NCBI GenBank assembly: GCA_902786855.1
Contig: CADAEH010000003.1
Location: forward strand, 113,915-177,914
Length of the DNA stretch: 64,000 nt
From: an uncultured Eubacteriales bacterium
Lineage (GTDB): Bacteria; Bacillota; Clostridia; Peptostreptococcales; Anaerovoracaceae
Reading direction: 5' to 3'
Below are positions 51,260-60,290 of this stretch, piece by piece. The position numbers and the translations under genes are program-made. The notes below the pieces were generated by a model, which saw only the letters and a program-made list of their open reading frames with translations, was not told where the DNA came from and ran no database searches. The stretch's first letter is position 1. The number at the start of each line of letters is the position of its first letter.

Positions 51260-52120
51260 ACTCGAAGAACCGGATCCTGCATAAATCTTGCTGTTCTATT
51301 GCATCAAATATGCTTTTACAATATATCTTTATCGAGTTGATCAATGTTTCTCTCCTTCCATTGATCATCACTTCACGCTGTAATTGCATTTGCATCTGTC
51401 TTTTTTCATCGCTTTCAAATGACTGCGGTTTCATAATAGACACTTCAAAATCAATTATCGGTCTAAATGGTTCCATAAGATCTGAGGCAAGGTTGAAATG
51501 ATTGAACATATTGTCGTGGTACAGCCCAAGCTGAGTAATATAACCATTTGCAACTATCTCTCTATTGAAGGCTGACAGAATAAGACTGTATCCGTAATTC
51601 AATGCTGCATTGATACTGTTAGCTTCTGTCCGGGTAAAACTCATTCCGAACAATGCGTTGAAATACACCTTTGCGGCATGACCTTCCCTGTTGGTCCTAT
51701 CTGCAGGCTGGATCTCGCCAGCATAATGCCACAGGAGTTCCGCTTCACTTTTCCCCAATACTCAAGATGCCTTGCTTGATTGCGTATTTTTTCAGTCACG
51801 ATCTCAGTCCAGATCATGGTCTTTATCTGCTCTGACCAGGCTATCTGCTCTCTGATTTTAGCACTCGTATCATGTGAGCCGTAATACGGAATCAGTTCCG
51901 ATGAGGGATTCCTCTTTTCATCACAAAAGATTACTTTGATCTTCTTTTTCGTTAGTTCCGATATCAGCGCAGCAGTAATGGAAACTGATGTCGTTTCTAT
52001 TATCAATACGGATATCTCATCCAAATGAACCCTGACTGTTTCCGCTTGACGTACCACAATATGACCAAGCTGATAGTCCAGCTTTGCGCTATTGGAAATC
52101 ACTACAGTACGCCATCCCAT
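51249..52120 (-). pseudogene. cas1: cas1 split by a -1 frameshift at a G_GGA_AAA heptamer
   Basis: The first frame (from 52120) reads GWRTVVISNSAKLDYQLG to LEYWGK and then runs into unrelated sequence ending at 51641. The second frame continues from GKSEAELLWHYAGEIQPADR to the end with the catalytic NREGHAAKVYFNALFG (Glu) and LYHDNMFNHFNLASDLMEP (His, Asp). The joint is at 51749-51756, GGGGAAAA on the minus strand. A -1 shift there restores about 290 residues, the usual Cas1 length. Either a one-base indel has inactivated the integrase, or the site directs programmed -1 frameshifting, or the assembly is wrong. The ATG overlaps the cas9 stop (TGATG). I cannot decide between these from one sequence. 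Confidence 0.85.
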
Positions 52121-55100
52121 CAGACTGTCCTTAGATCAATAACCTGCTCTGTTATGCCAAGAACAGTCTTGTTGATAAGCAGACATTCAGTGCAATTAGA
52201 AATATTCTTTCCAGGTTTCATTGTTCCGGTGTGCTTCGACCCTCCTATTTTTTCTAAATTTGCCTGAGAATCTGCTCCAATCGAGCTAATCCTCAATATC
52301 TGCAGAAGAAGAGAACATTGATTATCTAAAGTCATGTCTCTAAACGTTTTTTCTCCCTTAATGAGCCTGTCTCCTATAGGGTTTGGTCTCCTTGAATATA
52401 TACCTTTGGTATGTTTTTCCTTCAATTGTTTATACAATTCGATATTATCCTCGGTATTGATTTCACTTGGCAAGCGACTGGTGTCTCGATATATCTCGAG
52501 TTTCCTGATATATTTGACCCACTTAAAGGTCATGCATAAATTCACAGCATTCCTGAAAACGAGTTGGTCACCTGTTTTCCCTGAAATGTGTACGTCGAAA
52601 CCATTCCACCGGATAAGTGACTGAAGAGGTATCCTTTCAACTCTTACAGAAAAGTCTACCAATCCCTGATTCGCCAGATAGTTTGTCAGATTTTCTGGAT
52701 CTTTCTTTATTCTTTCGGCAACATAGAGCGGAACAGCTTCAATGGTTCTTATACGTTTATTTCTGGAAGTATGCTCAACCAGACAGAAATAAGCAGTAGA
52801 AACATTGCTGAATCCACCATATTTTGTTGCTTCGGCTAATTTCGTATCAGTAGATGTCTTGAGAGGTATATATCCATATCCCGCTGCCTTTTTCTTACTG
52901 TAAAGAGTCTGATCCGCAAGACCTCCGTGTCCGGTAAACGACTGTCTTGTCATCAATGGAGTGTTTCTTGCCATTATCCTCCTGACAGTCTCTATCGTTC
53001 CGGGAGCACCACCCTTTCTCGATGCGATCCATGCGGTTTTCCCATTTCTTTTCACATCGAAGTCAAACATTCTGTTGAGATTGTATTCCCTGTTTTCATC
53101 ACTCTTACCATATTCATTCCTAATATAGTTCCTAGGATCTTGGGTGAACTTGGTATAGTAAACATTTCCAACCACTATATTGAGGTAGGCATCATTCGCA
53201 TGGTGAAAATCATTAGCGATCCTGGATTTTGGCAAGTCATACCTATGGCGAAACTCAGCAACATTCGAAGCCTTTGAGTACACGATTTCTGTATCAGGAA
53301 GCACCTGCTTTAAGAGGTCTGCAACACCCTTCGTTCCCTGTCCTGTTTCAACCAGTTGCCTTGCGATAAAATCTGCTTTCTGATCATCAGTGAGTTCCTT
53401 GTTTCCTGTCAACCTGCGGTATTTTTCCTCGGTGATAAGACCTTTTTCTTTCAGATATCTCCAAAGTGCTGTCACTTCCGGATCATTGCGGATAGACCTT
53501 TCGAGTGGATAGTTATCACTCTTTTCTGCATTATCCGGCTTGTTGATCAGCACAAGATTATTATGGATACTGTCATCCTTTACAAAATGCCTAGGATATA
53601 TGTGATCTATATCATACAGGTTGTCATCGAACAGGCTCTCAATATCGATAGGTTTGCCCGTATACATGTCACGCCCCATCTGGGTAATGTACAGATACAT
53701 CTTCTTACTGCGAAGCCTGCCACTCTGGTCTTCGTTTTCTATAAGGTCTTTCCAGTTTCTGGACTCATCTTTGATATTCTTGTACAACTTAAGAAGCTGC
53801 TTCTTTCGTGAGTCTTTTCTCCCTTTATTGCCTTTTTCCTCGTCGGTCCTTGTCATTTCAATGAACAGCCTCTTTGGCCCGCATCCCATGACTTTTTCTG
53901 CTTCATGGATGATCTTTACTGTCTGATTGATCATCTTTTTGACCGGCGCTGAGAAATAGAATTCATCCAGCGCTTCTGGTGTAATATCTGACAGAGCAGA
54001 TAATGCTTGTGATTGCTTCTCCGCAAGAGCATCTTTATATGTGAACAGATCGTTGCTGAGGAGCTCTATAAGATTGTAATTGGTCTCCCATAATGCTGTG
54101 ATCAGTGGCCTGATCTCGCCTGTTCCCTTTTCTATTCCAGGCAATTGGAGAAACTCTCTGGACAATCTTCCCCAATCCTTGAACCTAATCCTGACTATTC
54201 TGTTTAGCTGATCATCCGTCAGACAGTCATATTTCATCGAAAGCTGTTCTTTTACGAGCTTCTGTGAGTCACCGTAAATAGTGCATAGATAAATGATGTC
54301 TTCGACCATTGCTTCGCCGGCATCGGTATCTATGACATTTCCCAATATCGATTTGAGTTTCCCGTACGACGCAAGGCTGTTATTGATCTGTATATCTATT
54401 CCGGAGATCTGCTCTTTCTCATCAGCCAGGCCTCTCGTTCTCAGATATTCAAACAGAGCATTTCTGGTAACCTTCTTCCCTGTTCTGAAGAGTGTGTTGA
54501 AGATGTCCTGCTTCATCTCAAGAGATAGTCTTTCTCCATTCACTCGTATATTATTGATCTCATTAAGTACACAATAACGCTCATACAAAAGAGAAGACTT
54601 TGGCAGTACCTTTTCTCCACTTATATAAGTACAGTTGCGTACGAGTTCGGATATAAACCTGCTGCGCGTCTCGTTCATATCTATCTTCTCTTCTATGTTC
54701 CAAGGAAGTACCGGTCCTTCATCCTTCCTTACCACCCATCCGTTGCCTCCGTATTTCCTGCTGTTCTCCGTAACAGGTCCAACATAATAAGGAATCTGAA
54801 ATGAGAACAGCCTCATGATTCTTTCAGCAACGGTAAGTCCGCTTTCATCGACTCCGTTCAGGAACGGAAGATATCCTGAAGCATTCCCAAGTATTACTTT
54901 AAGTTCTCTTGCATGTACCTGATTCGGGATCACTCCATTCGATGACGTGAGCTGCTTCGGCATGAACGTTTCATTTTCGATTTCATAAAGGATGTACTTT
55001 TTGTCTTTGCATTCAGGATAATTACTAATCTGTTTTTTTACATAATCATAGAAGTCTGCTTTTTTACGGGATTTGAAATCTCTGCGGCGGACTTTACCTG

Positions 55101-56184
55101 AATTGTATGAATTGACATAAGCACTGTATGATCCAGGAACTTCACTTCGGAACATATTGTCATACTGATTATCGTCACCATATTTTTTTATAAGTTTCTT
55201 CAGTAAGCTCAGATCTTTTTTGTGTTTCTCATAGGCTCCTACTCTTGCGAAAGAAAGATAATCATATCCTCCCAGAATCCCTGAAAGAATACCAGCGTCA
55301 TACATGTCTTTCATCGCTGAAATAAGCTGATATCTATCATCTCCGACAGCTTTGATGACTTTCTCCTCTTTATCATCTTCATAGTCCGCAAAGCTGAATG
55401 TGACTTTCTCTATAAGTTCGATGTCTGTGAATATCTTAGATACATCAGCGGTACGACCACTTATAGCTTTGCAACATTCAGCCTTTACCTTTTCACTTTT
55501 TTCTATTCCAAGAAGTCTCTCTAATTCCTCGCATTTTTTCGTCTTCGAAAGGCTTCTGTTGCTAAAAACTCCGCTAAGAGATTCCTGATCCTCATCAGGG
55601 AAATGGACTCCGATTAGTTCTTCCGCAAGCGAGATGAAATTCTGATAAGCATCCGTAAACCGGATCGTTCCCCCTTCATCACTGAGACTGGAATTAAGAA
55701 AATGACCGCGATGCTTGAACATATTGGATACTGCAAGATATACCAATCTGACGTCATATGGCACATGGGCATTCTCTATCAACTCTTTGCGCAAATGAAA
55801 CACTGTAGGGTATTGCTGATAATATTCCTTATCGGTATATCCTTCATCATTGAAAACACCATTTGGAGTGCTCACATCCGGATCCTTATCTTCAAGATAA
55901 TACTTGCTGTTATCAAGACGCTGGAAGAAATACGGATCGACCGTTTCTACAGCTTCAGCAAAATAACTCCTCACCAAGTTCTGTCTTACTTGCTCACGCT
56001 GTCTCCGTCTTCGACTGACTCTGAACGACCTCCGTTGTTCAGCTGTATCAGCTTCATCAAATTCACGAACTCCCCACAGATCCTTTCCTTTCTTCCGTAT
56101 GAGATTGTATTCCGTATCTGTAATAGCCCATCCTATTGAGCTAGTTCCCATATCCAATCCGAGATAGTATTCTTCATTACTCAT
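52120..56184 (-). CDS. cas9: CRISPR RNA-guided endonuclease Cas9 (type II-A)
   Basis: The 1354-residue protein has the RuvC-I motif YYLGLDMGTSSIGWAITD (Asp11) and the arginine-rich bridge helix QRRSFRVSRRRRQREQVRQ. RuvC-II is the LFIEMTRTDEEK region. The HNH domain has DIDHIYPRHFVKDDSIHNN (Asp-His, later Asn) near 875, and RuvC-III is FHHANDAYLNIVVGNVYY near 1020. A C-terminal PAM-interacting region follows. The length fits type II-A. It cuts DNA complementary to crRNA paired with tracrRNA. AGGAG supports the start. Downstream are cas1, cas2 and csn2 with short overlaps; the tracrRNA is divergent and starts about 70 bases upstream. Confidence 0.97.
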   Translation of the reverse strand: MSNEEYYLGLDMGTSSIGWAITDTEYNLIRKKGKDLWGVREFDEADTAEQRRSFRVSRRRRQREQVRQNLVRSYFAEAVETVDPYFFQRLDNSKYYLEDKDPDVSTPNGVFNDEGYTDKEYYQQYPTVFHLRKELIENAHVPYDVRLVYLAVSNMFKHRGHFLNSSLSDEGGTIRFTDAYQNFISLAEELIGVHFPDEDQESLSGVFSNRSLSKTKKCEELERLLGIEKSEKVKAECCKAISGRTADVSKIFTDIELIEKVTFSFADYEDDKEEKVIKAVGDDRYQLISAMKDMYDAGILSGILGGYDYLSFARVGAYEKHKKDLSLLKKLIKKYGDDNQYDNMFRSEVPGSYSAYVNSYNSGKVRRRDFKSRKKADFYDYVKKQISNYPECKDKKYILYEIENETFMPKQLTSSNGVIPNQVHARELKVILGNASGYLPFLNGVDESGLTVAERIMRLFSFQIPYYVGPVTENSRKYGGNGWVVRKDEGPVLPWNIEEKIDMNETRSRFISELVRNCTYISGEKVLPKSSLLYERYCVLNEINNIRVNGERLSLEMKQDIFNTLFRTGKKVTRNALFEYLRTRGLADEKEQISGIDIQINNSLASYGKLKSILGNVIDTDAGEAMVEDIIYLCTIYGDSQKLVKEQLSMKYDCLTDDQLNRIVRIRFKDWGRLSREFLQLPGIEKGTGEIRPLITALWETNYNLIELLSNDLFTYKDALAEKQSQALSALSDITPEALDEFYFSAPVKKMINQTVKIIHEAEKVMGCGPKRLFIEMTRTDEEKGNKGRKDSRKKQLLKLYKNIKDESRNWKDLIENEDQSGRLRSKKMYLYITQMGRDMYTGKPIDIESLFDDNLYDIDHIYPRHFVKDDSIHNNLVLINKPDNAEKSDNYPLERSIRNDPEVTALWRYLKEKGLITEEKYRRLTGNKELTDDQKADFIARQLVETGQGTKGVADLLKQVLPDTEIVYSKASNVAEFRHRYDLPKSRIANDFHHANDAYLNIVVGNVYYTKFTQDPRNYIRNEYGKSDENREYNLNRMFDFDVKRNGKTAWIASRKGGAPGTIETVRRIMARNTPLMTRQSFTGHGGLADQTLYSKKKAAGYGYIPLKTSTDTKLAEATKYGGFSNVSTAYFCLVEHTSRNKRIRTIEAVPLYVAERIKKDPENLTNYLANQGLVDFSVRVERIPLQSLIRWNGFDVHISGKTGDQLVFRNAVNLCMTFKWVKYIRKLEIYRDTSRLPSEINTEDNIELYKQLKEKHTKGIYSRRPNPIGDRLIKGEKTFRDMTLDNQCSLLLQILRISSIGADSQANLEKIGGSKHTGTMKPGKNISNCTECLLINKTVLGITEQVIDLRTV

Positions 56185-56220
56185 ATAACCGTCTCCTGAA
56201 ACTGATCATCTTTTCCTCAC

Positions 56221-56248
56221 TTGACAATCCGACTCTCGATGATATTAT
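56221..56248 (+). promoter_or_regulatory. tracrRNA promoter
   Basis: TTGACA at 56221-56226 matches the -35 consensus exactly. TATTAT at 56243-56248 is the -10 with a 16-base spacer. The expected start is near 56255, just before the anti-repeat. Confidence 0.75.
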
Positions 56249-56254
56249 TAGAGT

Positions 56255-56352
56255 AGGTTTACAAGGCGAGTGCAAATAAGGTTTTAACCGACACCGTCTT
56301 CGGACGCCGCATGGTGCGGCACTTTAAGTCATGAGCAATCATGACTTTTTTC
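56255..56352 (+). ncRNA. tracrRNA of the type II-A system
   Basis: GGTTTACAAGGC (56256-56267) pairs with GCCTTGTAAAACC of the repeat with one bulged A. After a GAGTG/AGA bulge, CAAAT (56273-56277) pairs with GTTTG at the repeat start. This reproduces the upper-stem, bulge, lower-stem shape of Cas9 guides. It is followed by AAGGTTTTAACCGACACCG (nexus-like), a CCGCATGGTGCGG stem, and a terminator stem AAGTCATGA/TCATGACTT with T-run (56326-56352). It is transcribed away from cas9. The rest of 56185-56513 has no gene. Confidence 0.9.
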
Positions 56353-56513
56353 TTTATTATAACAGTTATTATTGAAATGCTATATATCAAATAAACTTAT
56401 TAATTACTTAACATAGCTTTTCGGTTTTTAATCGCAGTATGCTTCTTTGCATATTCACTTGCGGCCTTTCGTCTTTCCTCGCTATATGGAGAAACCAACC
56501 GGATAGAAACTCT

Positions 56514-56714
56514 CTACTTTTTGATTTCGTAGATCACGCTGCCAAACTCGGCATCGTCAACAATCAGCTTGCAAAGATCAGGGTGCTTCTCTGCAAATGA
56601 AGCCAGTCTTTTCTTCAGTTCATTATTGAACGTGTAGATCACAGCTATATCTTCTGCTTCATTGATATTCAGTATCGTCTCACGCTCTTCATTTGTTACA
56701 TTTCTCCTTGCCAT
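56514..56714 (-). CDS. Small hypothetical protein of mobile-element type
   Basis: The 66-residue protein has RNVTNEERETILNINEAEDI followed by AVIYTFNNELKKRLASFAEK. Small proteins with this TxEERETI...YT...LKKRL pattern are common in Clostridia phages and conjugative elements, but have no known function. I chose the ATG at 56714 because AAGGAG lies ten bases upstream. It sits between the tracrRNA terminator and the hairpin at 56744. Being next to cas9 it could be tested as a Cas9 regulator, but nothing in the sequence shows that. Confidence 0.6.
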   Translation of the reverse strand: MARRNVTNEERETILNINEAEDIAVIYTFNNELKKRLASFAEKHPDLCKLIVDDAEFGSVIYEIKK

Positions 56715-56741
56715 TTTTATACTCTCCTTTTTTCTCAAGTC

Positions 56742-56776
56742 AAAAGCCGCTTTTTGAAAGACTCAAACAGCGGCTT
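56742..56776 (-). terminator. Stable hairpin between two small genes
   Basis: On the minus strand AAGCCGCT pairs with AGCGGCTT, and inside it TTTGA pairs with TCAAA around a GTCTT loop. Only TTTTG follows, so it may be a weak terminator of the 56893-57024 gene or a leader structure of the 56514-56714 gene. Confidence 0.45.
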
Positions 56777-56892
56777 GGATACATATATCCTGTTATTTAT
56801 TTTGAATGTTAAATTACAGCTCAACAGCACTATAAAGGTGCTAAATTGTATATATTTTTGACGATTTTTGAAAACCACTAACTAAGTCAGTC

Positions 56893-57024
56893 TTAAAACT
56901 TGATCAACAAATCATCTACAGCATCAGTATATCTACCCTCTGCAATCAGTTGATTCTTTAACTCGACCAGAGCCATAACGATTATTCTCACTTCATCGTA
57001 ATCTAATTTATATTTTTTCTTCAT
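56893..57024 (-). CDS. 43-residue hypothetical protein of mobile-element type
   Basis: A short frame starting at ATG 57024 with GAGGT upstream encodes KKKYKLDYDEVRIIVMALVE, then LKNQLIAEGRYTDAVDDLLI. The LKNxLIxxGRYTDxVDxLL end is a recurrent small protein in Clostridia mobile elements. The function is unknown. It begins 25 bases after the truncated serpin frame ends, so it marks the left side of an insertion or deletion joint. Confidence 0.6.
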   Translation of the reverse strand: MKKKYKLDYDEVRIIVMALVELKNQLIAEGRYTDAVDDLLIKF

Positions 57025-57048
57025 GACACAACCTCTTTCTAATTGTCA

Positions 57049-57612
57049 TCAGCACGATAATGTAGCATTTGTGAACTCATCTGTCCGGATGTCATCTTCA
57101 TCATACTGCTCTTCCCAGTCAGCTTCGAAAGCTACAGCGTTCAGGATGCATGCGATCAGGTCATCCACAGATCCGCTGAGCAGCTTGTCTATCATCCCGT
57201 TGGTGTGCTCTTTGACCCAGTTGTTGACATCCTTTTCCATATCAGCTGAAGCAAAGAGTTCTCCGTCAAAATCCTCTTTCAGGCTTCTTACAAAATCCTC
57301 ATTGATGCTGTCTTTTATCCTCTCAGCGACTCCGACCGCATTCGCATTCTTCAGTTCGCCGGTCTTCTGTGTCCTCTCTGTGATATCACTGATCACGCTT
57401 ATCATTTCATCCAGAGAGCAGCCGTCTGATATATATGACAGGATCTCTTCTCTTGTCTTCCCTCCCGCTGCTCTGGCCGCCATGCAAAGAGCTGCTATAA
57501 CTGACAGTGGTGACACTACTACATTTCCCTTTTTCTCCTTTTCCGCTACTGCTCTCAGCAAGGTTCTGGAGAAGTCATTGTACTTGTCTGTGTATGTAAT
57601 ATAGTTCTTCAT
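57049..57612 (-). pseudogene. Truncated serpin gene (N-terminal half only)
   Basis: The 187-residue frame has the serpin start (FSRTLLRAVAEKEKKGNVVV, then SPLSVIAALCMAARAAGGKT) and helix F to sheet A elements (VNNWVKEHTNGMIDKLL; NAVAFEADWEEQYDEDDIR). After DEFTNA it ends abruptly in TLSC and a stop. Full serpins have about 370-400 residues and carry the reactive-centre loop in the missing half, so this product cannot inhibit proteases by the usual mechanism. AAAGGAGGAC supports the start at 57612. No C-terminal half is visible nearby. Confidence 0.75.
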
Positions 57613-58091
57613 ATCTATGTCCTCCTTTACTGCCACCAGAATACTATAAAAGCAGCGGTGCACGGTCGCGTATAAAGCGACATTATTCCTGTAAATATAC
57701 CCTTCTCATTATTTCACTTTTGATAAAGTGTGATTCCTGCTGTCTACAGTATAGGGGTCCTCGTGTCCTGAAAAGAGGACTTGCACTATATTACGCATGG
57801 TCGTAGTTAGTGCGCAACAAGTTATGCACGTGCTGTTCGTACTGATAATTGTGCATTTCATCGCATTATCCATTTCATAGTCGCAAGCCGGACTATTATT
57901 TGATTATCAAATGTGTACTACTGAATCCACGCAAATGGAAATCCTCAGATGATAATGCTATACTTATGCCGCAACAGGCTGTGCTTATAGTTAAAAGTCA
58001 GGAGATTACACGCTAACGTTAATTCATTTCGGAATTACAATAGTATTTCCGGGCCCTATAGTTTTACAGTCACATAAATAAGGATAATGAC
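57613..58091. other. Intergenic region between the truncated serpin and the type VII-like module
   Basis: I see no gene. It contains a GTCCTC/GAGGAC stem (about 57750-57772), AT-rich stretches that can serve as divergent promoters, and AAGGATAATGAC before the 58092 start codon. No riboswitch or tRNA is recognisable. Confidence 0.5.
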
Positions 58092-58955
58092 ATGAGTGAA
58101 ATTAATATTAAACTATCCAGCCTAAAAACAGTGGCCAATGACTTGGAGCAATTGCAGAAAGCATTGAGTCAACCTCAGAATGAGGTCAGGCAATGTGCAT
58201 TGAAAGATTATATTTCGGTCAGTTCTCTTAATATAAATGCAGTGCTCAAAGGTCTTTCTGAAGATATTAGTATAGAAAAAGAGCAGATGGCGAAGCTGTC
58301 ATCAGCATTGAAAGAGGTGGTGCGGCTCTATGAAAACACCGAAAAGCAAATACTGGATCAAGGTGGCAAAGGCAAAGTAACAGCAACAGAGTCCGGATCG
58401 GCAACAGAGGCCGAAAAGAAAGGCGCTATAGAAAACACTTTGGAAATACTGGAAGAAATCCTGGGGCATGATGCCGTGTCTTTCATCAGCGCTTTTGTTG
58501 AGGAACTTGCAAAATTAAACGGCCTTGGTACTGGCCTTGACATTACTGCAGGAATCTTAGATGCTTTGAACTATATGATCGATGACCTTCAGGATGGAGC
58601 GACGCTCAATAGTCTTTATGCGAATTTAATCGTATCCGCTGCATCTACACTCCTGGCCATGGGTGCAGGAATAGCTGTAGAGGCTGCTGTCACTAGCGCT
58701 ATAACCGCTGCCTGTGCCGGAGCAACAGGAGGCGTTGGTGCTGCTATTGCACCTTTTGCTGCTATCATTGGCAAAGCAGCAGGGGCCGGTGCAAGCATCG
58801 TTACCGGACATGCAGTGGATGCATTCAATGAAGCTGATTGGGATAGAGATGGAGAGTCCAATCGTGATGAAGTAAAGAACGTTGTAGAAACTATACTTGA
58901 CTGGAGATATCCACTAGGAGATAACCATACATTCTACTTACCAGAAGGCATCTGA
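58092..58955 (+). CDS. Type VII-secretion-like effector protein
   Basis: The 287-residue protein has an N-terminal 100-residue helical hairpin region (EINIKLSSLKTVANDLEQLQ; ILKGLSEDI-like helices) resembling TIGR04197/WXG100-type type VII substrates. Then comes a helical region and a Gly/Ala-rich hydrophobic stretch (about 190-255, ACAGATGGVGAAIAPFAAII) that could enter membranes. It ends with an EF-hand-like loop DWDRDGESNRDEV (Asp and Glu at calcium-ligand spacing). DUF4176 genes follow, as in type VII (LXG) clusters. No EssC-type ATPase is in the window. Secretion and toxicity are inferred. Confidence 0.65.
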   Translation: MSEINIKLSSLKTVANDLEQLQKALSQPQNEVRQCALKDYISVSSLNINAVLKGLSEDISIEKEQMAKLSSALKEVVRLYENTEKQILDQGGKGKVTATESGSATEAEKKGAIENTLEILEEILGHDAVSFISAFVEELAKLNGLGTGLDITAGILDALNYMIDDLQDGATLNSLYANLIVSAASTLLAMGAGIAVEAAVTSAITAACAGATGGVGAAIAPFAAIIGKAAGAGASIVTGHAVDAFNEADWDRDGESNRDEVKNVVETILDWRYPLGDNHTFYLPEGI

Positions 58956-59005
58956 TTTCAATCATTTCAAATAAGTGCTAAATTAATAAATCGGAGGTTG
59001 TTCAT

Positions 59006-59275
59006 ATGAAATATCTTCCACTCGGAAGTGTTGTGCTGACTAGTAGAAGCCCTCATCCTTATATGATTATTGCCAGACAATTTAAAAAGCCCGGAAAGCA
59101 GGAATATTTTGACTATCGGGGTGTTCCATACCCGGAAGGTAATACTGTACCAGAGAACATCCATTGTTTTGATCGCGAAGACATAATAGAAATCTTATTC
59201 ACGGGATATGAATGCGAGATCGAAGATCGCTTCCAGGAATTTCTTTTATCAAGGAGTAATCTGACATGCCAATAA
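59006..59275 (+). CDS. DUF4176 protein, copy 1
   Basis: The 89-residue protein has the family start KYLPLGSVVLTSRSPHPYMI, a FDYRGVPYPEG core and the FDREDIIEILFTGYECE end. DUF4176 proteins are small cytosolic partners encoded beside type VII effectors and immunity proteins; they may act as chaperones or adaptors. GGAGGT upstream supports the start, and its end overlaps the membrane-protein gene by ten bases. A second, diverged copy lies at 59906. Confidence 0.82.
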   Translation: MKYLPLGSVVLTSRSPHPYMIIARQFKKPGKQEYFDYRGVPYPEGNTVPENIHCFDREDIIEILFTGYECEIEDRFQEFLLSRSNLTCQ

Positions 59276-59778
59276 TAGTTATCATAATTGTTGCTCTATT
59301 TATATTTTCCTTAATTATCCATGTGCTCCTGATACGTTTTGGCACACATATTGGAGAAAAAGGCCATAGAAATGTACTCCTGCAAAATCTGTTCAGCATC
59401 ATTGAAGCCTTTCTTGTCTTGATTATCAGTTGGTTATGGATCATGAATTACGGGTCGTCAGGCAACAGAATTTATGCCATTTTCACCATAATTATAGGTC
59501 TTATCCTTTTGGTCAGTGGCATTATAGGAATAAAAGGAATACTAAGAGAATCACCGGAAGACCTTGTCACAGAGTCCCTATCGGATATCCGCATAACTCC
59601 TGCCGGGTACCATAATCAGGACAGAAAACTTGAAGGAATGGCTAATGGAACTCACAGTTGGTTTATGCTCCGCGGTGCAGATAAAGCGCTGGCTAAAAGC
59701 ATCAAGGAGAGCGGCCAGGATCACGTGACAGTAGTTTACCATTCCTCCAATCGCAGAATCGAATCTATCTACCTGTAG
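59266..59778 (+). CDS. Small membrane protein of the type VII-like module
   Basis: The 170-residue protein has three predicted membrane helices: IIVIIIVALFIFSLIIHVLL (about 3-23), FSIIEAFLVLIISWLWIMNY (about 43-63) and IYAIFTIIIGLILLVSGIIG (about 70-90). A soluble C-terminal domain follows (THSWFMLRGADKALAKSIKE; VTVVYHSSNRRIESIYL). Its start overlaps the first DUF4176 gene. In effector clusters such membrane proteins can be immunity proteins or export helpers. I do not recognise a family. Confidence 0.7.
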   Translation: MPIIVIIIVALFIFSLIIHVLLIRFGTHIGEKGHRNVLLQNLFSIIEAFLVLIISWLWIMNYGSSGNRIYAIFTIIIGLILLVSGIIGIKGILRESPEDLVTESLSDIRITPAGYHNQDRKLEGMANGTHSWFMLRGADKALAKSIKESGQDHVTVVYHSSNRRIESIYL

Positions 59779-59905
59779 ACTTACAGTAATTGTTTACATG
59801 GACCATTGCGTAGAATAGCCATTCTACCGTTAACAGAAATGATCCCGATGAATACAGAATCAAAAAGGATCAGGAATTGCATATCCGGCATATGAGGAGG
59901 CTTTT

Positions 59906-60187
59906 ATGAAGAATGATGATTTTCTGCCAATCGGCAGTGTGGTAAAGATAAAAGATGCACCTGACCAGCTTTTCATGATTTTTGGCTGGCTGCAGAAAAG
60001 TACAGTAAAGGATGAAGTTTATGATTATATTGCAGTGATGTATCCTGAAGGTCTGGCAAATATGCTATTATGTTTTTATTTCAACGACGAGGATATAGAA
60101 GAGGTCCTGTTCAGAGGATTCCAGAACGAGGTTGAGCAGGAATACAGGGACTATGTACACCAGCAGATCTACAATTTAGATATATAA
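59906..60187 (+). CDS. DUF4176 protein, copy 2
   Basis: The 93-residue protein repeats the family plan: DDFLPIGSVVKIKDAPDQLF, then DYIAVMYPEGLAN and FNDEDIEEVLFRGFQNEVEQ. Identity to copy 1 is only partial, so the two are diverged. AGGAGG upstream supports the start. A strong terminator at 60253-60290 ends this transcript, which makes the four genes 58092-60187 one unit. Confidence 0.82.
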   Translation: MKNDDFLPIGSVVKIKDAPDQLFMIFGWLQKSTVKDEVYDYIAVMYPEGLANMLLCFYFNDEDIEEVLFRGFQNEVEQEYRDYVHQQIYNLDI

Positions 60188-60252
60188 ACTGCTGTCTGAA
60201 ATAACGCATGTTATTCATACAGCAGAGTGTATACATGCAGAAATAATTTCCG

Positions 60253-60290
60253 CCTGTCTCTAAAGGTGAACTAAAGAGACAGGTTTTTTT
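60253..60290 (+). terminator. Rho-independent terminator
   Basis: CCTGTCTCT (60253-60261) pairs with AGAGACAGG (60275-60283) and is followed by seven T. It closes the type VII-like module. The rest of 60188-60513 holds no gene; an AAGGAGACATTT site precedes the next start codon. Confidence 0.88.

Noticed and set aside
51690-51722. GCTGG/CCAGC stem as stimulator of cas1 frameshifting
   Set aside because: It begins about 26 bases after the heptamer and has only 5 bp; known stimulators sit about 5-9 bases away and are stronger.
56420-56513. Frame reading VSPYSEERRKAASEYAKKHT downstream of the 66-residue gene
   Set aside because: It looks coding-like but has only a TTG as possible start and no good ribosome site; it may be a gene fragment, too weak to list.
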